64,000 bases of DNA from Arthrobacter sp. 260 (GCF_013116745.1 NZ_JABFOE010000001.1:434001-498000); one strand, 5' to 3'; shown: positions 28,547 through 38,126, numbered from the stretch's first letter. Notes: generated by a model not told the origin, from the letters alone. A program made the numbers and translations.

Positions 28547-28636
28547 TGATCCTGCCGGCGCGCTCCCGCGCTGTGACTAATTGCACTGGCCGCTGGTTCG
28601 TCTAATGGCTGTCGCACGTCTTATGGTCGGTAGATT

Positions 28637-29572
28637 ATGACCAACGTCCCGGGTGAGATTTCATCGCTGAAACGAACCGAGGCCCCGATCGGTATCTTCG
28701 ATTCGGGCGTCGGGGGGTTGACCGTCGCCCGCGCCGTCATCGATCAGCTGCCGCAGGAGTCGATCCTGTACGTCGGGGACACCGCTCACGGCCCCTACGG
28801 GCCGCTCCCCATCGCCAAGGTCCGCGCACATGCGCTCGGCGTGATGGATGAACTGGTCGACTCCGGAGTGAAACTCCTGGTGATCGCCTGCAACTCTGCC
28901 TCTGCCGCGGTCCTCCGTGACGCCCGCGAACGCTACACGGCGCGGTACGGCATCCCGGTGATCGAAGTGATCCAGCCAGCCGTCAGGCGTGCCGTCGCGT
29001 CCACTCGCAGCGGAAAGATCGGTGTCATCGGGACGTCCGCGACGGTGGGCTCCCGTGCCTACGAGGACACGTTTGCCGCCGCGCCGCACCTGTCCATCAC
29101 CTCGGCCGCCTGCCCCGATTTCGTCAAGTTCGTTGAGGCGGGGATCACCTCCGGTCCCGAACTTCTCTCCACGGCGCAGCAGTACCTGCAACCGCTCAAG
29201 CGCGCGGGGGTCGATACCCTGGTGCTGGGATGCACGCATTATCCGCTGCTGACCGGGGCAATCTCCTATGTCATGGGGGACGCGGTCACACTGGTTTCCA
29301 GCGCCGAGGAGACCGCCAAGGATGTGTACCGGGCCCTGATCTCCCACGATCTGGAGCGGGTAGGGGATTCCCCGCCGAAGCACCATTTTGTAGCTACCGG
29401 AGACGCCCAGCGCTTCGGGGAACTGGCCCGTCGCTTCCTCGGGCCCGAGGTGCTCAGCGTCGAACACGTGGACCACGTGGCAGCGCAGTACCCGACCGGC
29501 AGCATGGCCCGGATCACCCCCGAGATGATCGCTACCGCCCGCGCCGACGCATTGGGGACCTCCCGCCCATGA
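28637..29572 (+). CDS. murI: glutamate racemase
   Basis: The 311-residue enzyme makes D-glutamate for peptidoglycan. The motif [17 protein letters not shown] and the two catalytic cysteines in VIACNSAS and LGCTHYPLL are present. The stop codon overlaps the start of the MBL gene in ATGA, so the two are coupled. Confidence 0.96.
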   Translation: MTNVPGEISSLKRTEAPIGIFDSGVGGLTVARAVIDQLPQESILYVGDTAHGPYGPLPIAKVRAHALGVMDELVDSGVKLLVIACNSASAAVLRDARERYTARYGIPVIEVIQPAVRRAVASTRSGKIGVIGTSATVGSRAYEDTFAAAPHLSITSAACPDFVKFVEAGITSGPELLSTAQQYLQPLKRAGVDTLVLGCTHYPLLTGAISYVMGDAVTLVSSAEETAKDVYRALISHDLERVGDSPPKHHFVATGDAQRFGELARRFLGPEVLSVEHVDHVAAQYPTGSMARITPEMIATARADALGTSRP

Positions 29573-30372
29573 AGTTGACCATTGTGGGCTGCAGTGGCTC
29601 CTTCCCCGGCCCCCAGTCACCGGCGTCGTGCTATCTGGTCACCGCCACCGTTCCCGACGGCGAGGGCACGAGAACCTGGCGGATCCTCCTGGATCTGGGC
29701 AACGGGGCACTGGGGGCACTGCAGCGCTACATGGACCTTCGCGACATTGACGCAGTTTTTCTGAGTCACCTTCATCCCGACCACTGTATGGACCTCTGTG
29801 GCCTTCACGTCGCTGTGCACTGGGACCCCAACGGCTGGAACCGGCCGCGCATCCCGGTGTGGGGCCCCGGGGGAACCGCGGACCGGATGGCGACCGCGTA
29901 CGGCCTGGAGCTCGATCCGGGGATGCACGAGGACTTCGACTTCCACCAGTGGAGCTCCCGCGGCTCCGTGACCGTGGGCCCGTTCAAAATCACCCCGTAC
30001 CCGGTGCTGCACCCGGTTGAGGAGGCCTACGCCCTCCGCGTCGAGGTGGCGGGGGAGAATCCGGGGGACCCACCGCGGGTGCTGACCTACTCCGGTGACA
30101 CCGACGCCTGTGAAGGGCTGATCGAGGCTGCCTCCGGATCCAATGTTTTCCTCTGCGAAGCCGCGTTCCACGAGGGCCGCGACGACGCGATCGAGGGTGT
30201 GCACCTCACGGGCAGGCGCGCCGGGCAGGTGGCGGCAGCGGCATCGTCGGACCGGCTGCTGCTGACCCACATCCCGGTCTGGAACGACGCCAACCGGACT
30301 GTAGAGGAAGCCAGGACCAGCTACCAGGGCGACCTTGCTGTGGCCGTGGCGGGCGTGTCCTACGAGATCTGA
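29569..30372 (+). CDS. metallo-beta-lactamase-fold hydrolase (RNase Z/ElaC-like)
   Basis: From ATG 29569 the product is 267 residues: [20 protein letters not shown], then the metal motif [11 protein letters not shown], later [12 protein letters not shown] and LLLTHIPVW. This is a cyclic-nucleotide-phosphodiesterase/RNase-Z-type MBL fold. A longer frame extends back inside murI but the ATGA overlap sets the start. In actinobacteria the gene regularly lies between murI and rph, hinting at RNA or nucleotide metabolism. Confidence 0.92.
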   Translation: MKLTIVGCSGSFPGPQSPASCYLVTATVPDGEGTRTWRILLDLGNGALGALQRYMDLRDIDAVFLSHLHPDHCMDLCGLHVAVHWDPNGWNRPRIPVWGPGGTADRMATAYGLELDPGMHEDFDFHQWSSRGSVTVGPFKITPYPVLHPVEEAYALRVEVAGENPGDPPRVLTYSGDTDACEGLIEAASGSNVFLCEAAFHEGRDDAIEGVHLTGRRAGQVAAAASSDRLLLTHIPVWNDANRTVEEARTSYQGDLAVAVAGVSYEI

Positions 30373-30407
30373 GCGCAGCTCGCCCCCGCCCGTAGAGCCA
30401 TGCCCCG

Positions 30408-30413
30408 TAGACT
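30408..30413 (+). promoter_or_regulatory. -10 box of leaderless rph
   Basis: TAGACT, then TGACCCC (7 nt) and the ATG at 30421. This supports the second in-frame ATG over the one at 30400. Confidence 0.5.
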
Positions 30414-30420
30414 TGACCCC

Positions 30421-31194
30421 ATGAATCCCGCAAACACTTCCTCCACTGCCGCTGCCCCGCTTCGGGCCGACGGTCGGACCGCAGACCAGCTCAGGCCCAT
30501 CACCATCACCCGCGGGTGGTCCACGCAGGCTGAGGGCTCTGCCCTCATCGAGTTCGGTAACACCCGCGTCCTGTGCACCGCCTCGCTGACGCAGGGAGTT
30601 CCCCGCTGGCTCAAGGGCGAAGGGAAGGGCTGGGTGACAGCTGAGTACGCCATGCTGCCGCGAGCCACCAACACCAGGTCGGACCGTGAATCAGTCAAAG
30701 GCAAGATCGGTGGCCGGACCCACGAAATCTCCCGCCTGATCGGGCGGTCCCTCCGTTCGATCATCGACACCAAGGCGCTGGGCGAGACGACCATCGTGCT
30801 GGACTGCGACGTCCTGCAGGCCGACGGGGGCACCCGGACCGCCGCCATCACCGGCGCCTATGTGGCGCTGGCCGAGGCAATCCGCTACGCCAAGGAAAAC
30901 AAGCTCATCGCTGCCTCGGCCCGGCCCCTCATCGACACGGTGGCAGCTGTCAGCGTCGGCATCATCGACGGGGTCCCCATGCTGGACCTGCCATACGTCG
31001 AGGACGTGCGCGCCGAAACCGACATGAACGTGGTGGTGACCGGCAGCGGCAAGTTCGTCGAGGTGCAGGGCACCGCTGAGGGCGCACCCTTCGACCGGGA
31101 CGAGCTGGACGCGCTCCTGGATCTGGCCCTGCTCGGTACTTCCCAGCTGACCCAGATCCAACTCGACATTCTCGCCGAGGGCGCAGGTGCCTGA
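30421..31194 (+). CDS. rph: ribonuclease PH
   Basis: The 257-residue phosphorolytic exoribonuclease trims tRNA 3' ends. Conserved runs are [26 protein letters not shown], the phosphate-site [14 protein letters not shown] and [13 protein letters not shown]. The upstream ATG at 30400 would overlay a TAGACT -10 box, so 30421 is preferred. rdgB overlaps the last 8 bp. Confidence 0.95.
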   Translation: MNPANTSSTAAAPLRADGRTADQLRPITITRGWSTQAEGSALIEFGNTRVLCTASLTQGVPRWLKGEGKGWVTAEYAMLPRATNTRSDRESVKGKIGGRTHEISRLIGRSLRSIIDTKALGETTIVLDCDVLQADGGTRTAAITGAYVALAEAIRYAKENKLIAASARPLIDTVAAVSVGIIDGVPMLDLPYVEDVRAETDMNVVVTGSGKFVEVQGTAEGAPFDRDELDALLDLALLGTSQLTQIQLDILAEGAGA

Positions 31195-31834
31195 GAGCCC
31201 CGAGGCAGCCTCGCGTCCCGAGGGAGCCCGGCTGGTCCTGGCGACCCGCAACCCTGGCAAGCTCCGGGAACTGCGGGAGCTGCTGCGCGGGAGGGTCCCC
31301 GGTCTCGATGTGGATACGCAGGTGATCGATGCGCAGGCAGCGGGAGCGCCCGACGTCGTCGAGAGCGGCACCACTTTCGAAGCGAACTCGCTGCTGAAAG
31401 CACGGGAAGTGGCCGCCGCGACCGGGCTCGTCGCCGTCGCCGACGATTCTGGCCTAGCGGTCGACGTGCTCGGTGGAGCTCCGGGAATCTTCTCGGCACG
31501 CTGGTCAGGGCGCCACGGCGACGACGAAGCCAACCTGAGCCTGCTGCTCGCGCAGCTGGGCGATATCCCGGCTGAGCAACGGGGAGCGTCGTTTGTCTGC
31601 GCGGCAGCGGTGGCCCTGCCCGACGGCACCGCCCACGTCACCAGGGGTGAGCTGAAAGGTTCACTCCTGACGGCACCGCGAGGCACCGGGGGATTCGGCT
31701 ACGACCCGATCCTGCAGCCACGCGGCATGCAGGTGAGTTGTGCTGAGCTGACCCCCGCGGAAAAAAACGCGATCAGCCATCGGGCACAGGCCTTTGCGGC
31801 ACTGGTGCCGCACCTTGTCGATGCCCTGAGCTAG
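31187..31834 (+). CDS. rdgB: non-canonical purine NTP pyrophosphatase (RdgB/HAM1)
   Basis: The 215-residue enzyme removes ITP, dITP and XTP. Motifs [15 protein letters not shown], the substrate base [24 protein letters not shown] and [11 protein letters not shown] are intact. It starts with GTG inside the 3' end of rph. The pairing with rph is a common actinobacterial arrangement. Confidence 0.95.
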   Translation: MPESPEAASRPEGARLVLATRNPGKLRELRELLRGRVPGLDVDTQVIDAQAAGAPDVVESGTTFEANSLLKAREVAAATGLVAVADDSGLAVDVLGGAPGIFSARWSGRHGDDEANLSLLLAQLGDIPAEQRGASFVCAAAVALPDGTAHVTRGELKGSLLTAPRGTGGFGYDPILQPRGMQVSCAELTPAEKNAISHRAQAFAALVPHLVDALS

Positions 31835-31881
31835 CGCGGCGCAGGCGATAACCAGGATCGTAAGGCAAACTTGATCGGGAT

Positions 31882-32580
31882 ATGACTACTCTCCTGCACT
31901 CGACTTCCTTCCCCGCAACACTTGGCGCACCCTCAGGCGGAGGATCCTGGCTGGATTCCATCTCCGACTGGGCCGTGTCCATGATGGAAACCATTGGCGC
32001 GCCTGGCGCGGGGCTGGCGATTGCCCTGGAAAACCTGTTCCCACCCCTGCCCAGCGAGGTCATCCTGCCGCTGGCAGGCTTCACCGCGAGCCGAGGCAGC
32101 TTCACCCTGTTCGAAGCCATCTTCTGGACAACCGCCGGATCGGTGGTCGGCGCCCTCGCGCTCTATCTGCTCGGGGCCTGGCTGGGCCGCGACCGGATGC
32201 GTGCCATCGTTTCCCGGGTGCCGCTGGTGGACCTGCAGGACGTGGACCGGGTCGAGGCCTGGTTCAGCCGCCACGGGTACAAGGCGGTGTTCTTTGGCCG
32301 GATGATCCCGCTCTTCCGAAGCCTGGTGTCCATACCCGCGGGCATTGAACGAATGCCGGTCTGGAAATTCCTGGGACTGACCACCGCTGGAAGCCTCATC
32401 TGGAACTGTATTTTCGTCATGGCTGGCTTCTATCTGGGAGAGAACTGGCATGTGGTCGAAGCCTACGCTGATGTTTTCCAGAAGATCGTCATCGTGTCGG
32501 TCATCCTGTTAGTCGGTTATTTCGTCATCAGCCGGATCGTGAAGATAAGGCGCAACCGCGCAACGCATGACACGCCTTGA
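31882..32580 (+). CDS. DedA family membrane protein
   Basis: The 232-residue protein has about five membrane segments. Family signatures are NLFPPLPSEVILPLAGF early and AVFFGRMIPLFRSLVSIPAG in the middle, with the arginines required in characterised DedA proteins. The family supports membrane homeostasis, including lipid-carrier flipping in some members. Its last 14 bp overlap the acetyltransferase gene. Confidence 0.93.
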   Translation: MTTLLHSTSFPATLGAPSGGGSWLDSISDWAVSMMETIGAPGAGLAIALENLFPPLPSEVILPLAGFTASRGSFTLFEAIFWTTAGSVVGALALYLLGAWLGRDRMRAIVSRVPLVDLQDVDRVEAWFSRHGYKAVFFGRMIPLFRSLVSIPAGIERMPVWKFLGLTTAGSLIWNCIFVMAGFYLGENWHVVEAYADVFQKIVIVSVILLVGYFVISRIVKIRRNRATHDTP

Positions 32581-33217
32581 GGACGTCTGGCCGCTTTTCG
32601 GCCTGCAGATCTCCACACCGCGGCTCACGCTCAATCCTGTCCGCGATGAGCAGCTACCAGGCCTGATCGACGCGGTCCTCGCCGGTATCCACGATCCGGC
32701 AGTGATGCCCTTCGGTGTGCCCTGGACCGACGCGCCACGCGACGAACTGATCAAGGGCACGGCGCGGCACCAGTGGCGGCAGCGCACCACTGTCGAGCCG
32801 GAGAACTGGACCCTGAAGCTGGCGGTGTGTTGTGGGGGACGGGTGATCGGCGTGCAGGACCTCTCAGCACGCGACCTGAGCATCCAGCGTACTGTGCATA
32901 CCGGTTCGTGGCTCACCCAAGCCGAGCAAGGGAAGGGGCTGGGTACCGAGATGCGGTCTGCCGTCCTGCAGTTCGCCTTCGATTACCTGGGTGCCAAGTG
33001 GGCCGTCTCTGATGCTGCCTCCTGGAACGCGGCGTCGTTGGCGGTGTCCCGGAACCTCGGCTATGTCGCCAACGGTGTTACCCGGACGGTCGTCCGACCC
33101 GGCGAAGCCACCACGATTCATCACGTCCGCCTGGCCGCAGAAGCCTTCGCCCGGCCCGGGTGGTCCATTTCGGTGGCGGGCTTCGACGCGGCGCGCTCCA
33201 CGCTGATCGCCACCTAG
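32567..33217 (+). CDS. GNAT family N-acetyltransferase (RimJ-like)
   Basis: The 216-residue protein has the RimJ/RimL layout: LFGLQISTPRLTLNPVRDEQLPG at the N-terminus, the strand VIGVQDLSARD, the acetyl-CoA segment GSWLTQAEQGKGLGTEMRSA and SDAASWNAASLAVSRNLGY. The acceptor substrate is unknown. It overlaps dedA by 14 bp and is followed by a 318-bp non-coding stretch. Confidence 0.9.
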   Translation: MTRLEDVWPLFGLQISTPRLTLNPVRDEQLPGLIDAVLAGIHDPAVMPFGVPWTDAPRDELIKGTARHQWRQRTTVEPENWTLKLAVCCGGRVIGVQDLSARDLSIQRTVHTGSWLTQAEQGKGLGTEMRSAVLQFAFDYLGAKWAVSDAASWNAASLAVSRNLGYVANGVTRTVVRPGEATTIHHVRLAAEAFARPGWSISVAGFDAARSTLIAT

Positions 33218-33264
33218 GCGTCGCCGACCGAAATCCCAGCGGGGCGACAGTGGACGCAAAGCCC

Positions 33265-33419
33265 TTGTACAGATGCGGCGGGTTGTCTGAGGCATTTGTA
33301 CAGATGTGGCGGGTCCGAGGGAGTGTCACCCACCAGTGCTGCACAAACGGTTCCGACATCGTCGCGCTGGCGGTTGCTCACCCGCCAGTGCTGCACAAGT
33401 CGTCCCGACGTCGTCGCGC
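33265..33419. repeat. REP-like cluster: four copies of a 19-bp element, two per orientation
   Basis: Direct copies TTGTACAGATGCGGCGGGT (33265-33283) and TTGTACAGATGTGGCGGGT (33296-33314) are followed by inverted copies ACCCACCAGTGCTGCACAA (33328-33346) and ACCCGCCAGTGCTGCACAA (33380-33398). All fit TTGTRCAG-N4-GGYGGGT. The inverted copies belong to 41-bp direct repeats (33327-33367 and 33379-33419, 6 differences), each ending in a CCGACRTCGTCGCGC arm. The remaining gap bases up to 33452 hold nothing else recognisable. Confidence 0.8.
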
Positions 33420-33452
33420 CCCCGAGGGCCCAGAAGTCACTTTCAAGAGGCA

Positions 33453-33503
33453 TTGCCACGCATCCATTGCGGTTGTATGGTTAGTTACATCAGTAACTAA
33501 CCA
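33453..33503 (+). promoter_or_regulatory. promoter and operator of the GntR-ABC operon
   Basis: TTGCCA (33453-33458), a 17-bp spacer and TATGGT (33476-33481) form a promoter. A perfect dyad TGGTTAGTTAC (33478-33488) / GTAACTAACCA (33493-33503) with a 4-bp centre overlaps the -10 box and the transcription start. This is the expected site for the adjacent GntR/YtrA-type repressor. A weaker copy-like CCAACTAACGG lies just downstream. Confidence 0.8.
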
Positions 33504-33535
33504 ACTGACCAACTAACGGTCAACGGAGGGCCGAG

Positions 33536-33910
33536 ATGATCGACGACAGTAGGCCCATCTTCTTGCAGATCGCCGAGGAGATTGAAAACGAAATTGTCGA
33601 GGGGACACTCGCCGAGGAGGCACAGGTCCCATCCACCAATGAGTTTGCCGCTTTCCACCGCATCAACCCGGCCACCGCTGCCAAAGGGGTAAACCGGCTT
33701 GTGGATGAGGGCATCCTGTACAAGCAACGGGGAATAGGAATGTTTGTAGCCACCGGGGCCCGAGCCGCGCTCCTGCAGCGCCGGCGGGACCGCTTTTTTG
33801 ATCAGTACGTCCGACCGTTGGCCGTCGAAGCGCGGAAACTGGGAATCAGCCCCCACGAACTTGCCGAGATGGTCCGGAGCAGCGAATCAGTTACGGGAGG
33901 TACGCCATGA
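33536..33910 (+). CDS. GntR-family regulator, YtrA type
   Basis: The 124-residue protein is a winged helix (RPIFLQIAEEIENEIVEGTLAEEAQVPS..., residues 5-75, with PATAAKGVNRLVDEGILYKQRG as the recognition and wing part) plus a short helical tail for dimerisation, lacking the large effector domain of FadR/HutC types. YtrA regulators control adjacent ABC transporters responding to cell-envelope antibiotics. GGAGGG precedes the ATG. It overlaps the ATPase gene in ATGA. Confidence 0.93.
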   Translation: MIDDSRPIFLQIAEEIENEIVEGTLAEEAQVPSTNEFAAFHRINPATAAKGVNRLVDEGILYKQRGIGMFVATGARAALLQRRRDRFFDQYVRPLAVEARKLGISPHELAEMVRSSESVTGGTP

Positions 33911-34827
33911 CCAGTGTCATCGAAACCCACAATGTGATCAAGACCTATCGCAACTCCACCGCACTCGATGGGGTGAACCTCTCCCTGGAGCCAGGGAAAA
34001 TCTACGGCCTGCTGGGCCGCAACGGGGCGGGCAAAACCACCCTCATGTCTATGCTGACGGCGCAGGGGTTCCAGACCTCGGGAAATGTCCGGGTGTTCGG
34101 TGAAAGCCCCTACGAAAACGATCGTGTCTTGAGCCGGATCTGCTTCATCCGCGAATCGCAGAAGTATCCCGACGCCTTCACGCCGAAGCACGCCTTCCGT
34201 TCGGCCGCGCTGTTCTTCAGCAACTGGGATCAGGCATTCGCGGACCGGCTGGTGGATGACTTCCAGTTGCCGCTCAAACGCTCGATTAAGAAGCTCTCCC
34301 GTGGGCAGTTGTCCGCGGTGGGCGTGATCATCGGATTGGCTTCGCGGGCTGAGCTCACCTTCTTCGACGAACCCTATCTCGGCTTGGACGCCGTCGCCCG
34401 CCAGCTGTTCTACGATCGGCTGGTCGAGGACTACGCGCTGCACCCCCGCACGATCGTGCTCTCATCGCACCTGATCGACGAGGTGGCCAACCTCCTTGAG
34501 CATGTGATCGTGATCGACAAGGGTCGCATCATCATGAATGACGACGCCGAGAGCATCAGGGGCTCAGCCTTCACCGTGGTTGGATCAGCGGCGGTGGTGG
34601 GGTCGTTCCTCTCCGGCCGGGAGATCCTGCACACCGACAACTTCGCTTCGCTCGCCTCGGTCACTGCCCTTGGTGTCCTCACACCGGCGGAGAAGCGGGA
34701 GGCAGCCGAGCTCGGCCTGGAGCTGGCCCCCGTCTCGTTGCAGCAGTTGGTGATCCGTCGAACCCTCGCGGCAAGCACCGGGGATCTGAATGCCGTGGCC
34801 AACCATTCACTGGAGGTATCGCAATGA
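33907..34827 (+). CDS. ABC transporter ATP-binding protein (YtrB-like)
   Basis: The 306-residue ATPase has Walker A GLLGRNGAGKTTLMSML (about residue 40), a degenerate signature KKLSRGQLSAVGVIIG, Walker B LTFFDEPYLGLDAV and the H-loop in LSSHLIDEV. About 80 C-terminal residues follow the nucleotide-binding domain. It is the middle gene of a three-gene operon joined at both ends by ATGA overlaps. The likely role is antibiotic or lipid export under GntR control. Confidence 0.93.
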   Translation: MTSVIETHNVIKTYRNSTALDGVNLSLEPGKIYGLLGRNGAGKTTLMSMLTAQGFQTSGNVRVFGESPYENDRVLSRICFIRESQKYPDAFTPKHAFRSAALFFSNWDQAFADRLVDDFQLPLKRSIKKLSRGQLSAVGVIIGLASRAELTFFDEPYLGLDAVARQLFYDRLVEDYALHPRTIVLSSHLIDEVANLLEHVIVIDKGRIIMNDDAESIRGSAFTVVGSAAVVGSFLSGREILHTDNFASLASVTALGVLTPAEKREAAELGLELAPVSLQQLVIRRTLAASTGDLNAVANHSLEVSQ

Positions 34828-35510
34828 ACCGCATTGTCAACGTCATGCGGATGCAGCTGATCAACCGATGGACCTTTATCGGCATTCCCGCGGTGATCCT
34901 CGTCGCGTCCTTCGGATTGAGTTGGTTAATCTGGTCCTTGGTTCCCTATGAGGGAGCGAAGTATTCGGGTGGTTCCCAAGCCATCATGTGGTACTTCCTG
35001 GCGCTGGGAATCCAGTCGCTCACCATGACCTTTCCGTTTTCACAGGGGCTGAGCATCAGCCGCAAGGCCTTCTTCCTCGGAACCCTCGGACTGTTCTCGA
35101 TCATCGCGGTCGTCACGACGGCGCTCTATTACGTGTTGAGCCTGATCGAGGTGGCGACCGACGGCTGGGGAGTGAACGGCAGGTTCTTTGCTCTCGAATG
35201 GATCGCCGAGGGATCCGGATTGCCGATGATGGTCTTCTACTTCACGGTGATGATGGTGCTGTTCCTGATCGGTTTCTGGGCTGCAACCATCTACAAGCGG
35301 TGGCAGACCACCGGGCTCCTCGTCACGGGGATCGGCGCCGCGCTGATTGTGGTGGGCCTCGTCTTCTACATCACCCGGGCCGAACTTTGGGGACAGGTGG
35401 GACAGTTCCTGGGCAGCCAGTCGCAGCTGAGCGTCGCGGGATGGCTCGCCGTCGTGGGCGTCGCCCTGGCGGGAGGATCCTACCTCACCCTGCGGCGGGC
35501 GGTTCCCTAA
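34824..35510 (+). CDS. ABC transporter permease of the GntR operon
   Basis: The 228-residue protein has about six transmembrane helices (first IGIPAVILVASFGLSWLIW, last LAVVGVALAGGSYLTL). It is coupled to the ATPase by ATGA, so both subunits are made together. Its end overlaps the end of the convergent HAD gene by 4 bp (35507-35510). Confidence 0.9.
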   Translation: MNRIVNVMRMQLINRWTFIGIPAVILVASFGLSWLIWSLVPYEGAKYSGGSQAIMWYFLALGIQSLTMTFPFSQGLSISRKAFFLGTLGLFSIIAVVTTALYYVLSLIEVATDGWGVNGRFFALEWIAEGSGLPMMVFYFTVMMVLFLIGFWAATIYKRWQTTGLLVTGIGAALIVVGLVFYITRAELWGQVGQFLGSQSQLSVAGWLAVVGVALAGGSYLTLRRAVP

Positions 35511-36103
35511 CTCCTGGGCACCAACTCCCTTTGCAGGTCGATGCCCGGCTGGTGCAGCCGGGCATCGAGTCCCACATCCTGGGCCGCGGCTACATTGGCC
35601 GGATTGTCGTCAACGAAGGTGACCATCCCGGGTTCCACCGCAAGGTCCCGCAGGACATGCTCAAATATCTCCCGCTGCGGCTTCACCAGTGACAGCTTCG
35701 AACTGAAGTACCTGCGCTGGAAGTAGCCGGTCCAGGAGGCCTGCTCGAACCGCGACACCATCGGGGCCGGCATGTTGGACAGCAGCGCCAACCGGGCGCC
35801 CTGGCCACTAAGTTCCTCCAGCACATCGAGGGTGTCCAGATTGAAGTGGGACCACTGGTTGGCGTCAAGAGTGTCGAGCAGGTCAGTCCGTGACTCAGGG
35901 ACCTCCCGACCGGTGACCCGCGACCAGTATTCGACCGAGGTATACCGGCCCGCGTCGAATTCCAGCCGGTGCTGCCAGTAGGGCGACCCAGGATCCATGA
36001 GAGGGACGCCCGCAGCATCCTCAAGGTTCAGCCAGTCCTCAGGGGTGGGTGCGTCGGTGATCACCATGCCGTAGTCAAAGAGGTACCACTGTGTGTTTCC
36101 CAT
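35507..36103 (-). CDS. HAD-family hydrolase
   Basis: The 198-residue protein has motif I YLFDYGMVI, motif II LALLSNMPA, the lysine in SLVKPQREIFEHVL and motif IV VTFVDDNPANV, as in HAD-IA phosphatases of the YihX type. The second motif-I aspartate is Gly, which is common in this subgroup. Substrate unknown. The gene is convergent with the GntR-ABC operon and divergent from the exonuclease gene. Confidence 0.9.
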   Translation of the reverse strand: MGNTQWYLFDYGMVITDAPTPEDWLNLEDAAGVPLMDPGSPYWQHRLEFDAGRYTSVEYWSRVTGREVPESRTDLLDTLDANQWSHFNLDTLDVLEELSGQGARLALLSNMPAPMVSRFEQASWTGYFQRRYFSSKLSLVKPQREIFEHVLRDLAVEPGMVTFVDDNPANVAAAQDVGLDARLHQPGIDLQRELVPRS

Positions 36104-36180
36104 ACTTCAGGGTAGGGGAATGTGGCAGGTATCTCCCGGCGCGCGGGTGAACGTTGGGTAAAATTCAGTGCTGCGCCCCG

Positions 36181-36186
36181 TAGCGT
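36181..36186 (+). promoter_or_regulatory. -10 box of leaderless exonuclease gene
   Basis: TAGCGT, then TGACCGG (7 nt) and the GTG at 36194. The longer frame to 36122 would overlay this box. Confidence 0.5.
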
Positions 36187-36193
36187 TGACCGG

Positions 36194-37192
36194 GTGGGAA
36201 TTGAGTTCACGGCCATCGACTTCGAGACAGCAAACGGGTTCCGCGGTTCGCCGTGCGCCGTGGGTCTGAGCAAGGTCCGGGACGGCAGGATTGTGGATGA
36301 GGCCCACTGGTTGATGCGGCCCCCCGCAGGCCACGACCATTTCGACTGGCGGAACGTCCGGATCCATGGCATCTCCCCGGAGATGGTGGCTGCGCAGCCC
36401 CGCTTCGGCGACCTCTTCCCCGAAATCGGCGCGTTCATTGGCGACGACGTGCTGGTGGCCCACAACGCGGCATTCGACATGGGCGTGATCAGATCGGGAC
36501 AGGAAGTCTCGGGGATTGCCGGTCCCGCCTACAACTATTCGTGCACGGTAGTGCTGTCGCGGCGGAATTATTCGCTGCCGTCCTACTCGTTGCCGTTTGT
36601 CGCAGAAGCGGCCGGCGTCCCGCTGGTCAACCACCACGATGCGGTGGAGGACGCCCGCGCCTGCGCCGGGATCATGATTGACATCGCCCGGATGAACAAC
36701 GCCGGTAGCCTCGAGGAACTGGCATCGATCCAGCGGCTCCCGTTGTCCACCCAGGACGCGTATGTGCCCGGCATGAATGAGGTGTCGAAGGCGACCCGTG
36801 GGGCGCTGGCCCGCGGGGCGGCCGCTGTCCGCACAGGACCATCGGGGTGGCCCGACGAGGGGCTGAACCCGCCGGCGAACGGCGCAGCCGACCCCGCCAA
36901 CCCGCTGTACGGCCAGACAGTGGTCTTCACCGGCACGCTCGGCATGCCCCGCCCGCAAGCCAAGGAACGGGCTGCATGGCTGGGGGCGCAGCCAGCGAGC
37001 ACAGTCACCCGCCGCACCACAGTACTCGTGGTTGGGGACGGATTTGTGGCCTCCGACCTGCGGAACGGCCGGGTCACCGGGAAGGCGCGGCGGGTCCTTG
37101 ACCTGCACGAACGCGGCCAGCGGATTGAGGTGCTCTCCGAGGCCGAGTTCCTGCAGATGACCGAGGGCCGCTGGCCGGTCGACAGTCCATAA
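36194..37192 (+). CDS. DnaQ-like 3'-5' exonuclease with C-terminal BRCT domain
   Basis: The 332-residue protein has a DEDDh exonuclease (FTAIDFETANG, VAHNAAFDMGV, NHHDAVEDARACA; residues 1-170), a variable linker and a BRCT domain (LYGQTVVFTGTLGMPRPQAK to the end). The combination resembles the proofreading-type nucleases of actinobacteria that join an epsilon-like domain to a BRCT module. The GTG start at 36194 gives MGIEFTAIDFE. Confidence 0.92.
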   Translation: MGIEFTAIDFETANGFRGSPCAVGLSKVRDGRIVDEAHWLMRPPAGHDHFDWRNVRIHGISPEMVAAQPRFGDLFPEIGAFIGDDVLVAHNAAFDMGVIRSGQEVSGIAGPAYNYSCTVVLSRRNYSLPSYSLPFVAEAAGVPLVNHHDAVEDARACAGIMIDIARMNNAGSLEELASIQRLPLSTQDAYVPGMNEVSKATRGALARGAAAVRTGPSGWPDEGLNPPANGAADPANPLYGQTVVFTGTLGMPRPQAKERAAWLGAQPASTVTRRTTVLVVGDGFVASDLRNGRVTGKARRVLDLHERGQRIEVLSEAEFLQMTEGRWPVDSP

Positions 37193-37199
37193 CCGGTAC

Positions 37200-38120
37200 C
37201 TAAAGGCTCAACTGCACGCCGGTGAGGTCCTGCGAGGCGTCGATCAGCCGCGACGCCGTGTTGCGCTCGCGGGCGTGTGGTTGCGCCGGGACCAGTGCCG
37301 GGTTGCCCCGTAGCTGGAACCATCCCTGCGGCCCGCAGTAGGACCCATTGCCTACCGCAGCATCGGCTACCGCGCGGACCAGGGGCCACGCCCCGGTGTC
37401 CTTCCCATGGGAGACGGGTGCGAGGATGCGGCGTTGCGGGGCGGGCGAGGTGTTGTTCAGCCCGATGCCCGGACGGTGGGGTGTGAGCATGTCCAGTGCC
37501 AGGCCGGGGTGGGCGACAATGCTCTGTACCGGGCTTCCCAGCAGATGCAGCCGGGCAGCGAGTTCGAAACCGAAGGTCATGACAGCGAGCTTCGACGTGG
37601 CGTAGGCCCGGGGGTTGTTGTACCTCGCGGGCATCAGGTCCGCGGTATCCAGGCGGACCCACCGGTGACTGATGCTGCCGAGGTGAACCACTCGCCCACG
37701 TGCCGCAGTGAGGGCGGGCAGCAGGCCAGCGGTCAGGGCGAAGTGGCCCAGATGATTGGTCCCGAACTGCAGTTCGAACCCGTCGGCGGTGTGCTGGCGG
37801 CCAGCGGCCCCCACCACCCCGGCGTTGGCCAGCAGGGCATCGATGGGACCTCTCGCGGACAGCAGGTCCACCGCCCGTCGTACGGAGTCCAGGCGGGCCA
37901 GGTCGAGTTCCTGGAACTCGACCCGCGCCTCCGGAACCTGGTGCCGGATCGCCGCAATCGCTGCTCTGGCCTTCTGCTCGTTCCGGGAGGCCATCACAAC
38001 GCTCGCACCGGCGGCTGCGAGCTGCTCGCAGGCAAAATAGCCGAGTCCGGCGTTTCCGCCGGTGACGACGACCGTGCGGTCACTCAGGTCAGACAGGTCG
38101 GTGGGGTTCCAGTTATCCAT
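37200..38120 (-). CDS. short-chain dehydrogenase/reductase
   Basis: The 306-residue protein has the nucleotide motif VVVTGGNAGLG, LLANAGVVG, HLGSISHR with the catalytic Ser, and YATSK with the Tyr/Lys pair. Length and the WNPTDLSDLSDRT beginning place it among the retinol-dehydrogenase-like SDRs of actinobacteria; substrate unknown. The convergent exonuclease stop is only 7 bp away. Confidence 0.93.
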   Translation of the reverse strand: MDNWNPTDLSDLSDRTVVVTGGNAGLGYFACEQLAAAGASVVMASRNEQKARAAIAAIRHQVPEARVEFQELDLARLDSVRRAVDLLSARGPIDALLANAGVVGAAGRQHTADGFELQFGTNHLGHFALTAGLLPALTAARGRVVHLGSISHRWVRLDTADLMPARYNNPRAYATSKLAVMTFGFELAARLHLLGSPVQSIVAHPGLALDMLTPHRPGIGLNNTSPAPQRRILAPVSHGKDTGAWPLVRAVADAAVGNGSYCGPQGWFQLRGNPALVPAQPHARERNTASRLIDASQDLTGVQLSL

Positions 38121-38126
38121 TCAACA

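Noticed and set aside
28661-29620. 319-codon frame antisense to murI
   Set aside because: Shadow frame; murI has both catalytic cysteines and fits the conserved gene order.
33078-33459. Minus-strand frames over the REP-like cluster
   Set aside because: They run into the acetyltransferase gene and only translate the repeats; no supported start or domain.
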